Positions 1 to 7,860 of a stretch of 64,000 nucleotides of DNA are shown in pieces. The stretch is taken from contig QZDW01000018.1 of assembly GCA_009917545.1 (NCBI GenBank), positions 1 to 64,000 of the forward strand, given 5' to 3'. Origin of the DNA: a bacterium 1XD42-76. GTDB taxonomy: Bacteria; Bacillota; Clostridia; Lachnospirales; Lachnospiraceae. The stretch's first letter is position 1. Every line of letters starts with the position of its first letter. Below the pieces are notes generated by a model. That model had not been told where the DNA came from and did not search any database. It worked only from the letters and a program-made list of their open reading frames with translations. The position numbers and the translations under genes are program-made.

Positions 1-528
1 GTGGACTTCATCCCATCGTCTATTTATCTGTCGGTGGTGGATGCGAAGCTGCGGCTGGAGATGGGGGCGGAAAAGATGTTGCCCGGGATTCTGGAGCCGC
101 TGCGGGAGAAGTATGATTATATTTTGATTGATACCTGTCCGTCCCTTGGGACTTTGACAATCAATGCCCTGGCTGCTTCGGATGAAGTGATTATCACGGT
201 GAACCCCCAGCTTCTGGCTATGATGGGGATGCAGGATTTTCTGCGGACGGTGGTGAAGATCAGGAAGCGGATCAATCCGGGGCTGGGGATTGCGGGTATC
301 CTGATGACCATGTGCGAGCCCAGGACGAAGCTGTGCAGGGTTCTGACGGAGGAAGTGACGGAGAGCTTCCAGGAGCAGATACGGGTGTTTGAGACGAGGA
401 TTCCCAGTACGGTGAAGGTGGGGGAGAGCATTTATTACAGCCTGCCGGTGGCGGAGTACAGCCCGAAGGCGAGCGCGGGGATGGCTTATAGAAAGTTTGC
501 AAAGGAGTTGGTTTCGTATGAAGGCTAA
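1..528 (+). CDS. parA: ParA-family partition ATPase, 5' end outside window
   Basis: This is the C-terminal ~175 residues of a ParA/Soj-type ATPase, which works with ParB to segregate or stabilise DNA. The first base of the window is already inside the gene, so the P-loop region is not visible and the apparent GTG start is only an internal valine. The Walker B strand is seen as YDYILIDTCPSLG near residue 40, followed by the typical ASDEVIITVNPQ strand. It overlaps parB by 11 bases, as in a translationally coupled pair. The GC-rich codon use differs strongly from the AT-rich genes that start at 1972. ParA/ParB next to a Tn916-type integrase fragment suggests the end of an integrative conjugative element rather than the chromosomal partition locus; that is inference from context. 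Confidence 0.9.
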   Translation: MDFIPSSIYLSVVDAKLRLEMGAEKMLPGILEPLREKYDYILIDTCPSLGTLTINALAASDEVIITVNPQLLAMMGMQDFLRTVVKIRKRINPGLGIAGILMTMCEPRTKLCRVLTEEVTESFQEQIRVFETRIPSTVKVGESIYYSLPVAEYSPKASAGMAYRKFAKELVSYEG

Positions 529-1519
529 TGGGACGAAGAGGAAGATTTTTAATGACGCTGTGGACCTTCTGGCGGGGGCGGAAGAGGTTTCCGCTCCGGA
601 GAACGGGATCAGGATGCTGCCCATTGACAGTATCCGCCCGTTCCGGAAGCATCCTTTCCGGCTGTATGAGGGGGAGCGTCTGGAGGACATGGTGGAGAGC
701 ATTAGGGAGCATGGCGTTCTGAATCCGGTGATCGTGTGGCAGGAGGGGGACGGGTATGAGATGCTGGCCGGGCATAACCGGCAGATGGCGGGGAAGCTGG
801 CCGGGCTGGCGGAGATTCCGGCTATCGTGAAGACGGACCTGACGGAAGAGGACGCTTATGTGTATGTGATTGAGACCAATGTGATACAGAGGGGCTTTGC
901 GGAGCTTCTGCCGTCCGAGAAGGCGGCTGTGCTGGCGGAGCGGTATGAGAAGGTCAGCAGTCAGGGGAGGCGGAATGACATTCTGGAAGAGATTGCCAGG
1001 CTGAATGGGCAGGACACGGCGGGGACTTGTGGACATGATGTCCACAAGTTGAAGAGCCGGGATGCCATCGGGGAAGAGTATGGGATGACCGGGAGGAATA
1101 TTGCCAGGTATATGCGGGTACAGCAGTTGGAGGAACCTTTGAAGGAGCGGCTGGACGAGGGGACGCTGCCTCTGGTGGCGGCGGTGGATCTGTCTTATCT
1201 GTCGGGGAAGGAGCAGAAAGTGGTGTCCGGGCTGGCAGAGAAGGGGAAGATCAGGCTGGATGCGAAGACGGCGAAGTGCGTCAGGGGCATGGTCGGGAGT
1301 GTGACGGAAGAGGCTGTGCTGGGGGCACTGGATGGTGGAAAGGGGAAGAAGGCGGCCGCCGGAAGGAGCGTAAAGCTGTCGGCGGAGGTGTATGAGAGGT
1401 ATTTTGGTGGGGTGAAGCCTGGGGAGGTGGCGGGTATCGTGGAGGACGCGCTGGCGGCGTGGTTCGGGAAAGGGGGTGTGGCTGATGTTCCGGGCGGAAG
1501 AGATCGGGAGGCTGGATAG
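518..1519 (+). CDS. parB: ParB/Spo0J-like partition protein
   Basis: This is a ParB-family DNA-binding protein of about 333 residues. The N-terminal ParB/sulfiredoxin-type domain includes IRPFRKHPFRLYEG, then EMLAGHNRQMAGKLAG (the CTP-binding GHNR box) and ETNVIQRGF. A helix-turn-helix region follows around YGMTGRNIARYMRV. An in-frame TTG exists at 497, but the ATG at 518 is chosen because AAAGGAG lies 10 bases upstream of it and the protein then begins MKANGTKRK. The gene overlaps the parA stop, so the two are probably co-translated. Partners are ParA and centromere-like sites, which I could not locate. The family is certain; its role in element maintenance rather than chromosome segregation is inferred from the neighbours. 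Confidence 0.9.
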   Translation: MKANGTKRKIFNDAVDLLAGAEEVSAPENGIRMLPIDSIRPFRKHPFRLYEGERLEDMVESIREHGVLNPVIVWQEGDGYEMLAGHNRQMAGKLAGLAEIPAIVKTDLTEEDAYVYVIETNVIQRGFAELLPSEKAAVLAERYEKVSSQGRRNDILEEIARLNGQDTAGTCGHDVHKLKSRDAIGEEYGMTGRNIARYMRVQQLEEPLKERLDEGTLPLVAAVDLSYLSGKEQKVVSGLAEKGKIRLDAKTAKCVRGMVGSVTEEAVLGALDGGKGKKAAAGRSVKLSAEVYERYFGGVKPGEVAGIVEDALAAWFGKGGVADVPGGRDREAG

Positions 1520-1754
1520 GTCTTATTTTAACATTATTCTGGCGGAGGAATATGATGTGACGATCCAGTCGAAGAATACGGGGCATATCTGGTATATCCA
1601 TAACCCGGAGTATCCGGGGGAGGGGGAGTGTATTATTTTCCATAAGCACAGGGCTTCCCAGCCGTATCATCAGCATGGGAGGGCCAGGAGTCTGGGGCAG
1701 GCGGTGAAGAGTATTAAAGGGCATGATGTGTTCCAGATGAATGGGCGGAAATAA
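1485..1754 (+). CDS. small conserved protein downstream of parB, function unknown
   Basis: This is a small soluble protein of 89 residues beginning MFRAEEIGRLDRSYF. I recognise it only as the sort of short ORF that follows parB in clostridial integrative elements, and I assign no function. It has several aromatic and histidine-rich stretches (HIWYIHNPEY, HKHRASQPYHQH) and no membrane segment. The start at 1485 is preferred over the in-frame GTG at 1476 because the AAAGGGGG at 1469-1476 then sits 8 bases upstream. It overlaps the parB end by 35 bases in another frame, which supports real translational coupling. After it, GC content drops sharply and no gene is seen until 1972. Confidence 0.6.
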   Translation: MFRAEEIGRLDRSYFNIILAEEYDVTIQSKNTGHIWYIHNPEYPGEGECIIFHKHRASQPYHQHGRARSLGQAVKSIKGHDVFQMNGRK

Positions 1755-1971
1755 GCATTAAGTGTAAAATTTTGTAATGGGGTTTTGCTTTGTTGATGTT
1801 CAGTAGATGGATATCGTAAGGCGGAGCCCCATATTTTTGGATAAATTAGCGGATTTGTAGGCGATTTCAAATTTTTTGGCATTGAAGTGTCAGATAGGGC
1901 GTTTTGACGTAGATAAAATTAGTTAAATGTGATAGACTGGTTATATTATAGGTGGACGAAGGAGAAACCAT

Positions 1972-3600
1972 ATGTATATAAAGAACATTCATATTGAGAA
2001 TTTTCGTAATTTTCAGAATACTGATATACCTTTAAAAAAACTTACAATTATTGTTGGTGAAAATGATGCTGGAAAGTCTAATCTTTTAGATGCGGTACGG
2101 TTAGTGCTAAATAATAATGGTCTTGCATATTTTTCGCGTTCCTTATCCATTACAGATATAAATAAAGATTCTGTTGAGGAATTTCAAGAGTATTTGTGGA
2201 ATAACTCTGCCAAAATTACTGAAAAGTTAAATGATAATGCATACATGAAAACAGTATTTGAAAAGATTCCTGTTGTTAAGGTGAGAGTTACTTTTACGGA
2301 TGCAAAGACTGAATATCAAAAACAGTTGTTGAGGGACTGGATTAATCTAACTGATGATGAAGAAGTGTGTTTTGAAGTAGAGTATTCTTTTGCGCCTATC
2401 AAGTTAAGGGAGTTTATAGAAGAATGTCTTTTCCTTCAAGACAGAGTGGATAACTTTATGATTCCGGTTGAAAAGTATGAGTATAGAATTTATTCAGTGA
2501 ATAATGCTAAAGGGGTAAACAAGGATAAACTTAAAAATTTTAATATAAGCATTATAAATGCAGAGAGAGATACATTTTCAGAAAACGACAGACAAAATTC
2601 ATACAAATTGGTAAGTTCTTTGATTGAAAGAAGTATTACTAAGGAAGATAGGGCACAGATAGAAGATTCATATAATAAATTTTTTGATGAAATACAAGAA
2701 ATTAATTCATTTAAAAAAATATTTGAAAAAATGCAGGAGAATAAGAAGTTTGAAAACTTAAAAGATTTTATAGATGAAATGAGGTTAATACCCAATTTCC
2801 CAAATTTAAAGAATATATTTACCAATATAAATATTGGATATGGAGAAGAATTTCTTTATCAAAAGGGATTAGGGACAAGAAATTTTATGTATCTGGTTCT
2901 GTTGTTTAGTTATTTCCAAAATAATGATAAGATATTTAATTTATTGTGTATTGAAGAACCAGAAGCACATTTATGTGTTAATAATTTTAATTTAGTATTA
3001 GATTTTATAAATAAAAGCGCAGAAGTACAAAATGATTTTATGCAACTATTAATTACTTCTCATAATCCAAAGGTGATTAATAAACTTAAATTGAACAATG
3101 TAATTATACTGAAAAATAATAAAGCAATATCTTTGAATAATGTGAATGCGGAATTAGTTAATTATCTGGCTAAGCGTCCTAATTTTGACATATTAAAAAT
3201 TTTGTTTGCAACACGTTTGATCTTAGTTGAAGGATCTACAGAAGAGATGTTTATCAATACTATGCTAGATAAAGATATAGGGATTTTAAATGAAATAGAA
3301 GTTATTGCAATTGGGCAAAAAGGATATAAAATTTTTTTAGATATTTGGTTGCAAATACATAAAGATGATTTGACAAGTTGTATAGGTGTCGTAAGGGATT
3401 TTGATAATCAGCCAAATGCTAAAAAAGAACATCAAGTATATGATGACAAGAATAATAATATTTTTGTTAGAACAACAGAAGGATATACTTTGGAAGACGA
3501 TTTGGCGGCAACAGGAAAAAATGAACAAAACATAAAAACCTATTTTGAAACGGAAGAGGATGTTGCAGAATTTCTTAAAAATAGTAAGGCGATAATATGA
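1972..3600 (+). CDS. OLD-family ATPase/TOPRIM nuclease, Gabija GajA-like; C-terminus split off by frameshift
   Basis: This is an ABC-type ATPase fused to a TOPRIM nuclease domain, the layout of class 2 OLD proteins and of GajA, the DNA-cutting subunit of Gabija anti-phage defence. Visible motifs are Walker A GENDAGKSN (residues ~29-37), a GLGTRN signature, Walker B LLCIEEPEAHL, a switch LITSHNPK, and TOPRIM motifs VEGSTEE (~420) and RDFDN (~476). The start ATG has AAGGAG in front. At 542 residues it is slightly short for GajA. The missing tail is readable in the next frame (3597-3692): NSK is followed there by a typical DNMRRLCEAI stretch, so one base appears to be lost near 3588. Either the gene carries a frameshift, the sequence has an error, or the tail is made by coupled re-initiation at the ATGA overlap. 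It is AT-rich, unlike parAB. Confidence 0.85.
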   Translation: MYIKNIHIENFRNFQNTDIPLKKLTIIVGENDAGKSNLLDAVRLVLNNNGLAYFSRSLSITDINKDSVEEFQEYLWNNSAKITEKLNDNAYMKTVFEKIPVVKVRVTFTDAKTEYQKQLLRDWINLTDDEEVCFEVEYSFAPIKLREFIEECLFLQDRVDNFMIPVEKYEYRIYSVNNAKGVNKDKLKNFNISIINAERDTFSENDRQNSYKLVSSLIERSITKEDRAQIEDSYNKFFDEIQEINSFKKIFEKMQENKKFENLKDFIDEMRLIPNFPNLKNIFTNINIGYGEEFLYQKGLGTRNFMYLVLLFSYFQNNDKIFNLLCIEEPEAHLCVNNFNLVLDFINKSAEVQNDFMQLLITSHNPKVINKLKLNNVIILKNNKAISLNNVNAELVNYLAKRPNFDILKILFATRLILVEGSTEEMFINTMLDKDIGILNEIEVIAIGQKGYKIFLDIWLQIHKDDLTSCIGVVRDFDNQPNAKKEHQVYDDKNNNIFVRTTEGYTLEDDLAATGKNEQNIKTYFETEEDVAEFLKNSKAII

Positions 3601-3692
3601 GACGCCTTTGTGAAGCTATATCTGAAAATAAAATAAATATAGAGTTGCCCAAGCATATAAAGGAGATAATTGAGTGTGTGAAAAGTTATTAA
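3597..3692 (+). pseudogene. out-of-frame C-terminal tail of the GajA-like protein
   Basis: This 31-codon reading frame starts at an ATG that overlaps the upstream stop (ATGA) and runs into the helicase start. It reads MRRLCEAISENK, then ELPKHIKEIIECVKSY. This matches the usual ending of OLD/TOPRIM nucleases, an amphipathic '...LPEYIKEAI..WV' type tail, which I judge from family knowledge rather than a search. The upstream frame stops at a TAA at 3585, so the two pieces would join smoothly with a single inserted base near 3588. It could be a broken tail or a separately translated piece. Confidence 0.55.
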
Positions 3693-5065
3693 GTCAGATA
3701 CAAATTGCGGGTGCTGGTGCAGGAAAAACTTATTCTTTAGCAGAAAAAATATTAATACGGTACAATAAAAAGGAAAATGACAAGATAATATATGCCATTT
3801 CTTTTACTAATTATGCTAAAAAGAATATTGAGAGTAGAGTAATAGAATTAAACAATGGACAGGTTCCTGATGATATCTGTATTGAAACAGTACATAGTTT
3901 TTTGCTAAATGAAATTGTATTTCCATTTAGTAAATATTATTTTGGTGCGGCATTTTCAAAGGCTACATCAATGAAATTATCTGATGAGATTAAATTGAAA
4001 AATTATCAGTTAAGTCGCATGAATGAAATGGGCGTTATTCATAATGAACAAGTTTTCAATAAAGCCAAACAAATGATTGTGTGTGGAAAAGGAGAAACAA
4101 AAGCAAAGAAACGAAAAAAAGAAATGATTATTGAATATTTGTGCGCCTCAATTGATGCGATTTTTTTAGACGAGGCACAGGATTTGAATTCTGATGCTTT
4201 ATGTCTATTTGGAAGATTAGCTGAAAGCATTTATTCATATATTGTGGGAGACCCTAAACAAGCTATAAAATATCCCAAAGATTTTAGAATGTTTATAGAA
4301 CAAGCAAGTGTAAATGATTTGAAATTTCATATGCTTCCAGCAAATACTGTTACCAGAAGGATACCGGAACGACACTTAAGAATATCTAATTTATTTTGTC
4401 CAGTAAATGAACAACAAACCACAATAAGCAATGTGAAAGGTAATCTTTATTATATATATTCGACAGATGAAAATTTTTCAAAACTCTATGAGCGATATTA
4501 TTCTTGTAACGCGTTGATTTATATTAGACAGGAAAGTAATACATTTACGACAAAAGATTTTAAAAATGGGTTTTCTTTAGAAGAAAGTGTTCGTGAAAAG
4601 CTATTAGAAAAAATTGATTCAAGATATGATTATGATGCGTTCCTGAGGGCTATAGAAAAATATTTTATTAAAATGACTTTAAAAAAAGGAGCAAAAGGGG
4701 CTATCCAGTCTTTCACAAAAAACTTTGATATGACCTTGGAAAAAACTGAATATGCGAGATTAATTAATGATTTGGAAGTTGATAATAGTGAGAAAAAAAT
4801 CGAAGTAAAAAGTATTGATAAAATTAAAGGGCTTGAAAATGAGTTGTGCATGTTTATTTTGGATAATGCTATGTTAGAGTATCTATTTAAAAAGAAGACC
4901 GAAACAAATAAAGAAATGATGCGCCTTTACGTAGGACTTACCCGTTCCAAGTCGGATTTGATTTTTGTTATTGATAAATTGAGCCTGAAAAAGTTTAATG
5001 ATAAGCAGATTGAAAAGGGGTTTAAAGACCTTAATATACCATATATTACTACAAAATACATATGA
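3674..5065 (+). CDS. UvrD/Rep-like superfamily 1 helicase, Gabija GajB-like
   Basis: This is a small SF1 helicase of 463 residues. Motif I is GAGAGKTYS (residues ~13-21), Ia is SFTNYAK, motif II FLDEAQD (~163-169), motif III GDPKQAI, then KSIDKIKGLENE (motif V-like) and motif VI YVGLTRSKSDL. The size and order match GajB, which senses or unwinds DNA ends for GajA in Gabija. Class 2 OLD nucleases are known to be encoded next to such helicases. The GTG start has AAGGAG 8 bases upstream and lies inside the out-of-frame GajA tail, so the pair is tightly coupled. The stop codon is directly at the junction with the integrase remnant. Assignment as Gabija rather than another OLD/UvrD pair is likely but rests on architecture alone. 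Confidence 0.85.
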   Translation: MCEKLLSQIQIAGAGAGKTYSLAEKILIRYNKKENDKIIYAISFTNYAKKNIESRVIELNNGQVPDDICIETVHSFLLNEIVFPFSKYYFGAAFSKATSMKLSDEIKLKNYQLSRMNEMGVIHNEQVFNKAKQMIVCGKGETKAKKRKKEMIIEYLCASIDAIFLDEAQDLNSDALCLFGRLAESIYSYIVGDPKQAIKYPKDFRMFIEQASVNDLKFHMLPANTVTRRIPERHLRISNLFCPVNEQQTTISNVKGNLYYIYSTDENFSKLYERYYSCNALIYIRQESNTFTTKDFKNGFSLEESVREKLLEKIDSRYDYDAFLRAIEKYFIKMTLKKGAKGAIQSFTKNFDMTLEKTEYARLINDLEVDNSEKKIEVKSIDKIKGLENELCMFILDNAMLEYLFKKKTETNKEMMRLYVGLTRSKSDLIFVIDKLSLKKFNDKQIEKGFKDLNIPYITTKYI

Positions 5066-5693
5066 GGTGGTTTATATCCTCTTCCATACGGGGCTGCGGA
5101 TTTCGGAGTTCTGCGGGCTGACTTTGCGGGATGTTGACCTGGAAAACAAAATCCTTAACATTGACCATCAGCTTCAGCGGACTGCAAATATGAAGCTGGT
5201 GACTGAATCCACAAAGACAAATGCGGGAACGAGGAAACTGCCTATGACGGAGGATGTTGCCGAATGCTTCCGGGGCATCATTGAGGACAGGGAGCCGCCA
5301 AGGTTAGAAAAGGTGATTGACGGGTATAGCGGATTCCTTTTTGTAGATAAGGACTGCAATCCCTTGGTGGCGATGCATTGGGAACACCGTTTCAACCATA
5401 TGGTCAAGCGGTACAATGATATTTACCGGGTGCAGATGCCGAACATCACGCCCCATGTATGCCGCCACACTTATTGCAGCAACATGGCGAAATCAGGCAT
5501 GAACCCAAAGACGCTCCAATACCTGATGGGGCATAGCGACATCGGGGTGACGCTGAATACATACACGCACCTCGGACTGGAGGATGCCGCAGATGAACTA
5601 AAACGGATGGAGGATTTGGAGGTGGCGAGGAAGGAACTGGAAAAGGCGAAGGGTAAAAAGCCTGTGTCACAGAAAATGTTCCGGGCAATTTGA
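5061..5693 (+). pseudogene. Tn916-type tyrosine recombinase (integrase), N-terminal half missing
   Basis: This is the catalytic domain of a phage/ICE integrase. Conserved residues are all present: Arg in TGLRISEFCGL, the beta-hairpin Lys region ESTKTNAGTRKLPM, HVCRHTYC (His-x-x-Arg), GHSDI and the nucleophile Tyr in NTYTHLG. The arm-binding and core-binding domains that should precede them are absent. Homology starts at about 5061 (YEVVYILF), four bases before the helicase stop codon, and the upstream part of the open frame is just the helicase gene read in another phase. No start codon with a ribosome binding site serves the remnant. It is GC-richer than the defence pair, so the defence cassette probably replaced or invaded the front of this gene. 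Confidence 0.85.
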
Positions 5694-5709
5694 TAAGGAG
5701 ATGGTAAGG

Positions 5710-5737
5710 CGCTCTGCTTCGGCGGGGCGTTATTTTT
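5710..5737 (+). terminator. intrinsic terminator after integrase remnant
   Basis: An 8-bp stem CGCTCTGC / GCGGGGCG with a TTCG tetraloop is followed by TTATTTTTG. It lies 16 bases after the integrase stop. Confidence 0.75.
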
Positions 5738-5830
5738 GTCTGTGGAAATATGGAGGGATCTGTGATATTATAATAATCGGAGTATTTTGCAAATGTTTAT
5801 GCCGATGAATAAATGGAAGGGGTTTAATAA

Positions 5831-7159
5831 ATGAAATCATATACATTTTCATTTGATATTACTAAAATTGATGAATTAGAAAGTGTTTTGTGGAACAGAG
5901 GTTTTTTATGTTTTGATAAAGAATCCGAAGTGAATGTGAAACCTATACCGATGCCTGGCAAAAATAAGAGGACAGAAAGGGTTCCATTTAAATCAAGAGC
6001 ACGTATTGACTGTGCGTTGCACAGAATGAAAGATATTCTGGAATATCTAAACACTATGGAACTTGGCTATAATCATGAAATTAAGCAAGCATTTGATTTT
6101 TATGAATTTCTTGTATACGAGTGTATTGTAATTGATTGTATAGAATCATTAGCAAAAATATTTGGTGTTAAACAGGAGTTGAGTGTTCTAAAGGCACAGC
6201 AGAATATCTTTCATCAAAATGGCAGCGATTGGGATTATGTGGAATACATTCGTTCATTATGTATGGTTCATCCGTTGGAAACGGCATTTCACCCAGACTA
6301 TAATGATTACAGAAATTTTCACTGCAGCAGGACAGTTCGTTGGGATAGAACATCGCAAGATGGATATGACTTATCAGCGATTATATATGACCCTATGTAT
6401 TCTGATACAGAATTTAGACTTATTCGGCTTAAAGTTTCGCAGTTTGAAGAATTTTTGAAGGTTTGTATTGCTTTCCTTGACAAAATTATTGAGGGAGTTA
6501 AAGCGTATGAGGTTGTCGGAATTGAAAAATATAAGAAACAAATCATTAAACAGCCGATAGAATATAAAGTGTATTCAGAGTATATTGCGGCACTCTCAAA
6601 GGAATACAGTGAGAGGGGATATTATAATCAAGAAAGTTGCTTCAGTGATTTTATAAAGATTTTCAATACAGAGATTACAGATAATGACAATAAGACAAAG
6701 GTCGAGTTTTATAAAAATGCTATAAAGCTGGCACTTTCATATTTACATAAACGTCTGCAAAATATGGATGAAGGTAAAGGAGAGACTACCGGAATACAAC
6801 ATGACTACAGTTACAATTATACAGAATTGTTTATTGAAGTGCATAGACCTGATAATTTAGGAAGCAGCAACTATGATATAAGAGATGGTATAAAGGAACA
6901 TCTCGACACCTGTTACCCATTTCCCTTGATACCCGAAAATAGGATGGAAGCATTTAAAAAATGGATAGCAGAATTTGTGAATTTTAATGAAACAGAGAAT
7001 GATTCAGAAAAATATGTGTTGATTATGACTGCCTTGTATTTGGATAGCTTAAATCGAAACTGTACACTTAACTGGAACATACCCAATGAAACAATTTATA
7101 GAGAAAAAATTATGAGTGATGAAGAATATGAAATGTTTGTTAATGGGATTCCGCAGTAG
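5831..7159 (+). CDS. hypothetical protein, 442 aa, AT-rich island gene
   Basis: I do not recognise this protein. It is AT-rich, soluble, acidic, and has no signal peptide or membrane segment. It starts MKSYTFSFDITKIDELE and is rich in Tyr, Glu and Lys, with helical stretches such as FRLIRLKVSQFEEFLKVCIAFLDKIIEG near the middle. No P-loop, nuclease or helix-turn-helix motif is apparent. GGAAGGGG lies about 8 bases before the ATG. It stands alone between the integrase terminator and the repeat region at 7157, next to a defence pair, so a defence or mobile-element role is possible but unsupported. Its stop codon lies within a GTAGTAAAAAC element that forms an inverted repeat with the GTTTTTACTAC just downstream. 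Confidence 0.7.
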   Translation: MKSYTFSFDITKIDELESVLWNRGFLCFDKESEVNVKPIPMPGKNKRTERVPFKSRARIDCALHRMKDILEYLNTMELGYNHEIKQAFDFYEFLVYECIVIDCIESLAKIFGVKQELSVLKAQQNIFHQNGSDWDYVEYIRSLCMVHPLETAFHPDYNDYRNFHCSRTVRWDRTSQDGYDLSAIIYDPMYSDTEFRLIRLKVSQFEEFLKVCIAFLDKIIEGVKAYEVVGIEKYKKQIIKQPIEYKVYSEYIAALSKEYSERGYYNQESCFSDFIKIFNTEITDNDNKTKVEFYKNAIKLALSYLHKRLQNMDEGKGETTGIQHDYSYNYTELFIEVHRPDNLGSSNYDIRDGIKEHLDTCYPFPLIPENRMEAFKKWIAEFVNFNETENDSEKYVLIMTALYLDSLNRNCTLNWNIPNETIYREKIMSDEEYEMFVNGIPQ

Positions 7160-7385
7160 TAAAAACTTCCGATTCTTACTACGTTTTTACTACGATTGAC
7201 GGCTTCAACTTGCCACTTTTTGCCCCGTTTTGCTCATTCTGTGATTTTTTTAACAATATTATTAAAAAAATAAACCTCACAAAACGTGCCAAAACACGGC
7301 AAATCATCGCATTTTAGGAGGAATTTATATTATGATAAAAATCCTATTTATCTGCCACGGCAAATCGCTCGGCAAATATTCATAG
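7157..7385 (+). repeat. direct repeat copy A (left flank of radical SAM/DegT cassette)
   Basis: About 200 bases here align with 12232-12450: GTAGTAAAA..., a TTCTTACTACG-type block, CAACTTGCC, a stretch ending TTCTGTGA and TTTAACAAT, and then ACGGCA...CATTTTAGGAGGA leading into ATGATAAAA. Copy C carries the same order in front of the intact phosphatase gene. Copy A also has an internal inverted repeat, GTAGTAAAAAC / GTTTTTACTAC. The two copies bracket the AT-rich cassette at 7.86-12.2 kb like the attachment sites of an integrated element. Confidence 0.75.
7332..7385 (+). pseudogene. 5' fragment of low-molecular-weight phosphatase gene
   Basis: The first ten codons (MIKILFICHG) match the start of the intact phosphatase at 12410 (MIKVLFVCHG), including AGGAGG upstream. 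The reading then diverges to KSLGKYS and a stop, so the CX5R loop is not completed. This looks like the severed end of the target gene left at one side of an insertion. Confidence 0.7.
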
Positions 7386-7442
7386 CCAACGCAAATCGTG
7401 TCAAAACGGTGCAAATCGCGGCAGCGGAAATGGTGTTTACAC

Positions 7443-7560
7443 CGTTTTTACTACGATTCAATTACAACCTATGCTATGGCATGGTGTCGTTGGGGGCAAA
7501 TTGCGGCAAAACGTGGCATTTAAGGGAAAATGATTATGAATATAAAAAATAATGTTTGTT
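7443..7560 (+). repeat. degenerate repeat copy B
   Basis: This shares the exact 15-mer GTTTTTACTACGATT with copy A. It also contains GGCAAATTGCGGCAAAACG, then GTGGCATTTAAGGG and ATGA, resembling the end of copies A and C in shortened form. It is followed by about 300 bases (7560-7860) with no gene, only a TATAAT-like hexamer near 7812 before the next gene. The stretch 7330-7520 also has many scattered GCAAATCG-like words. Confidence 0.5.
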
Positions 7561-7860
7561 TGCTACGCGGGTATTTTCAGTTTTTGTATGGAGGATTGTA
7601 GTGAGATGAGTTTACAAAGTAGGTGTTGATACTGGTTGTTAATGATAGGTGTAAAACGTGGTATATCGGTACAGCGCATTGGGGATAAGCTTATTGTCAA
7701 ATCGATTTTAAATGGGGTGTGCCGTGAGAGACAAACATTTTTCTATGGATATTGATTAATTGTAATAGAATCAATTAGTAAGTTTTGCAGTGACTTAATA
7801 CCGAAAAATGATATAATTATTATCAGTTGCTAATGAATATAGAGATGGGGGATTTTCACT

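Noticed and set aside
272-1045. Long minus-strand ORF over parA/parB
   Set aside because: It is the shadow of two recognised plus-strand genes, has a low-complexity Pro/His composition, and has no ribosome binding site.
7330-7530. Possible CRISPR-like array in GCAAATCG words
   Set aside because: The words are short and irregularly spaced, without constant repeats or spacers, and no cas genes are present.
7286-7552. 88-codon ORF in the repeat region
   Set aside because: It reads through copies A and B in a frame unlike the phosphatase, has no ribosome binding site, and its residues reflect repeated GCAAA words.
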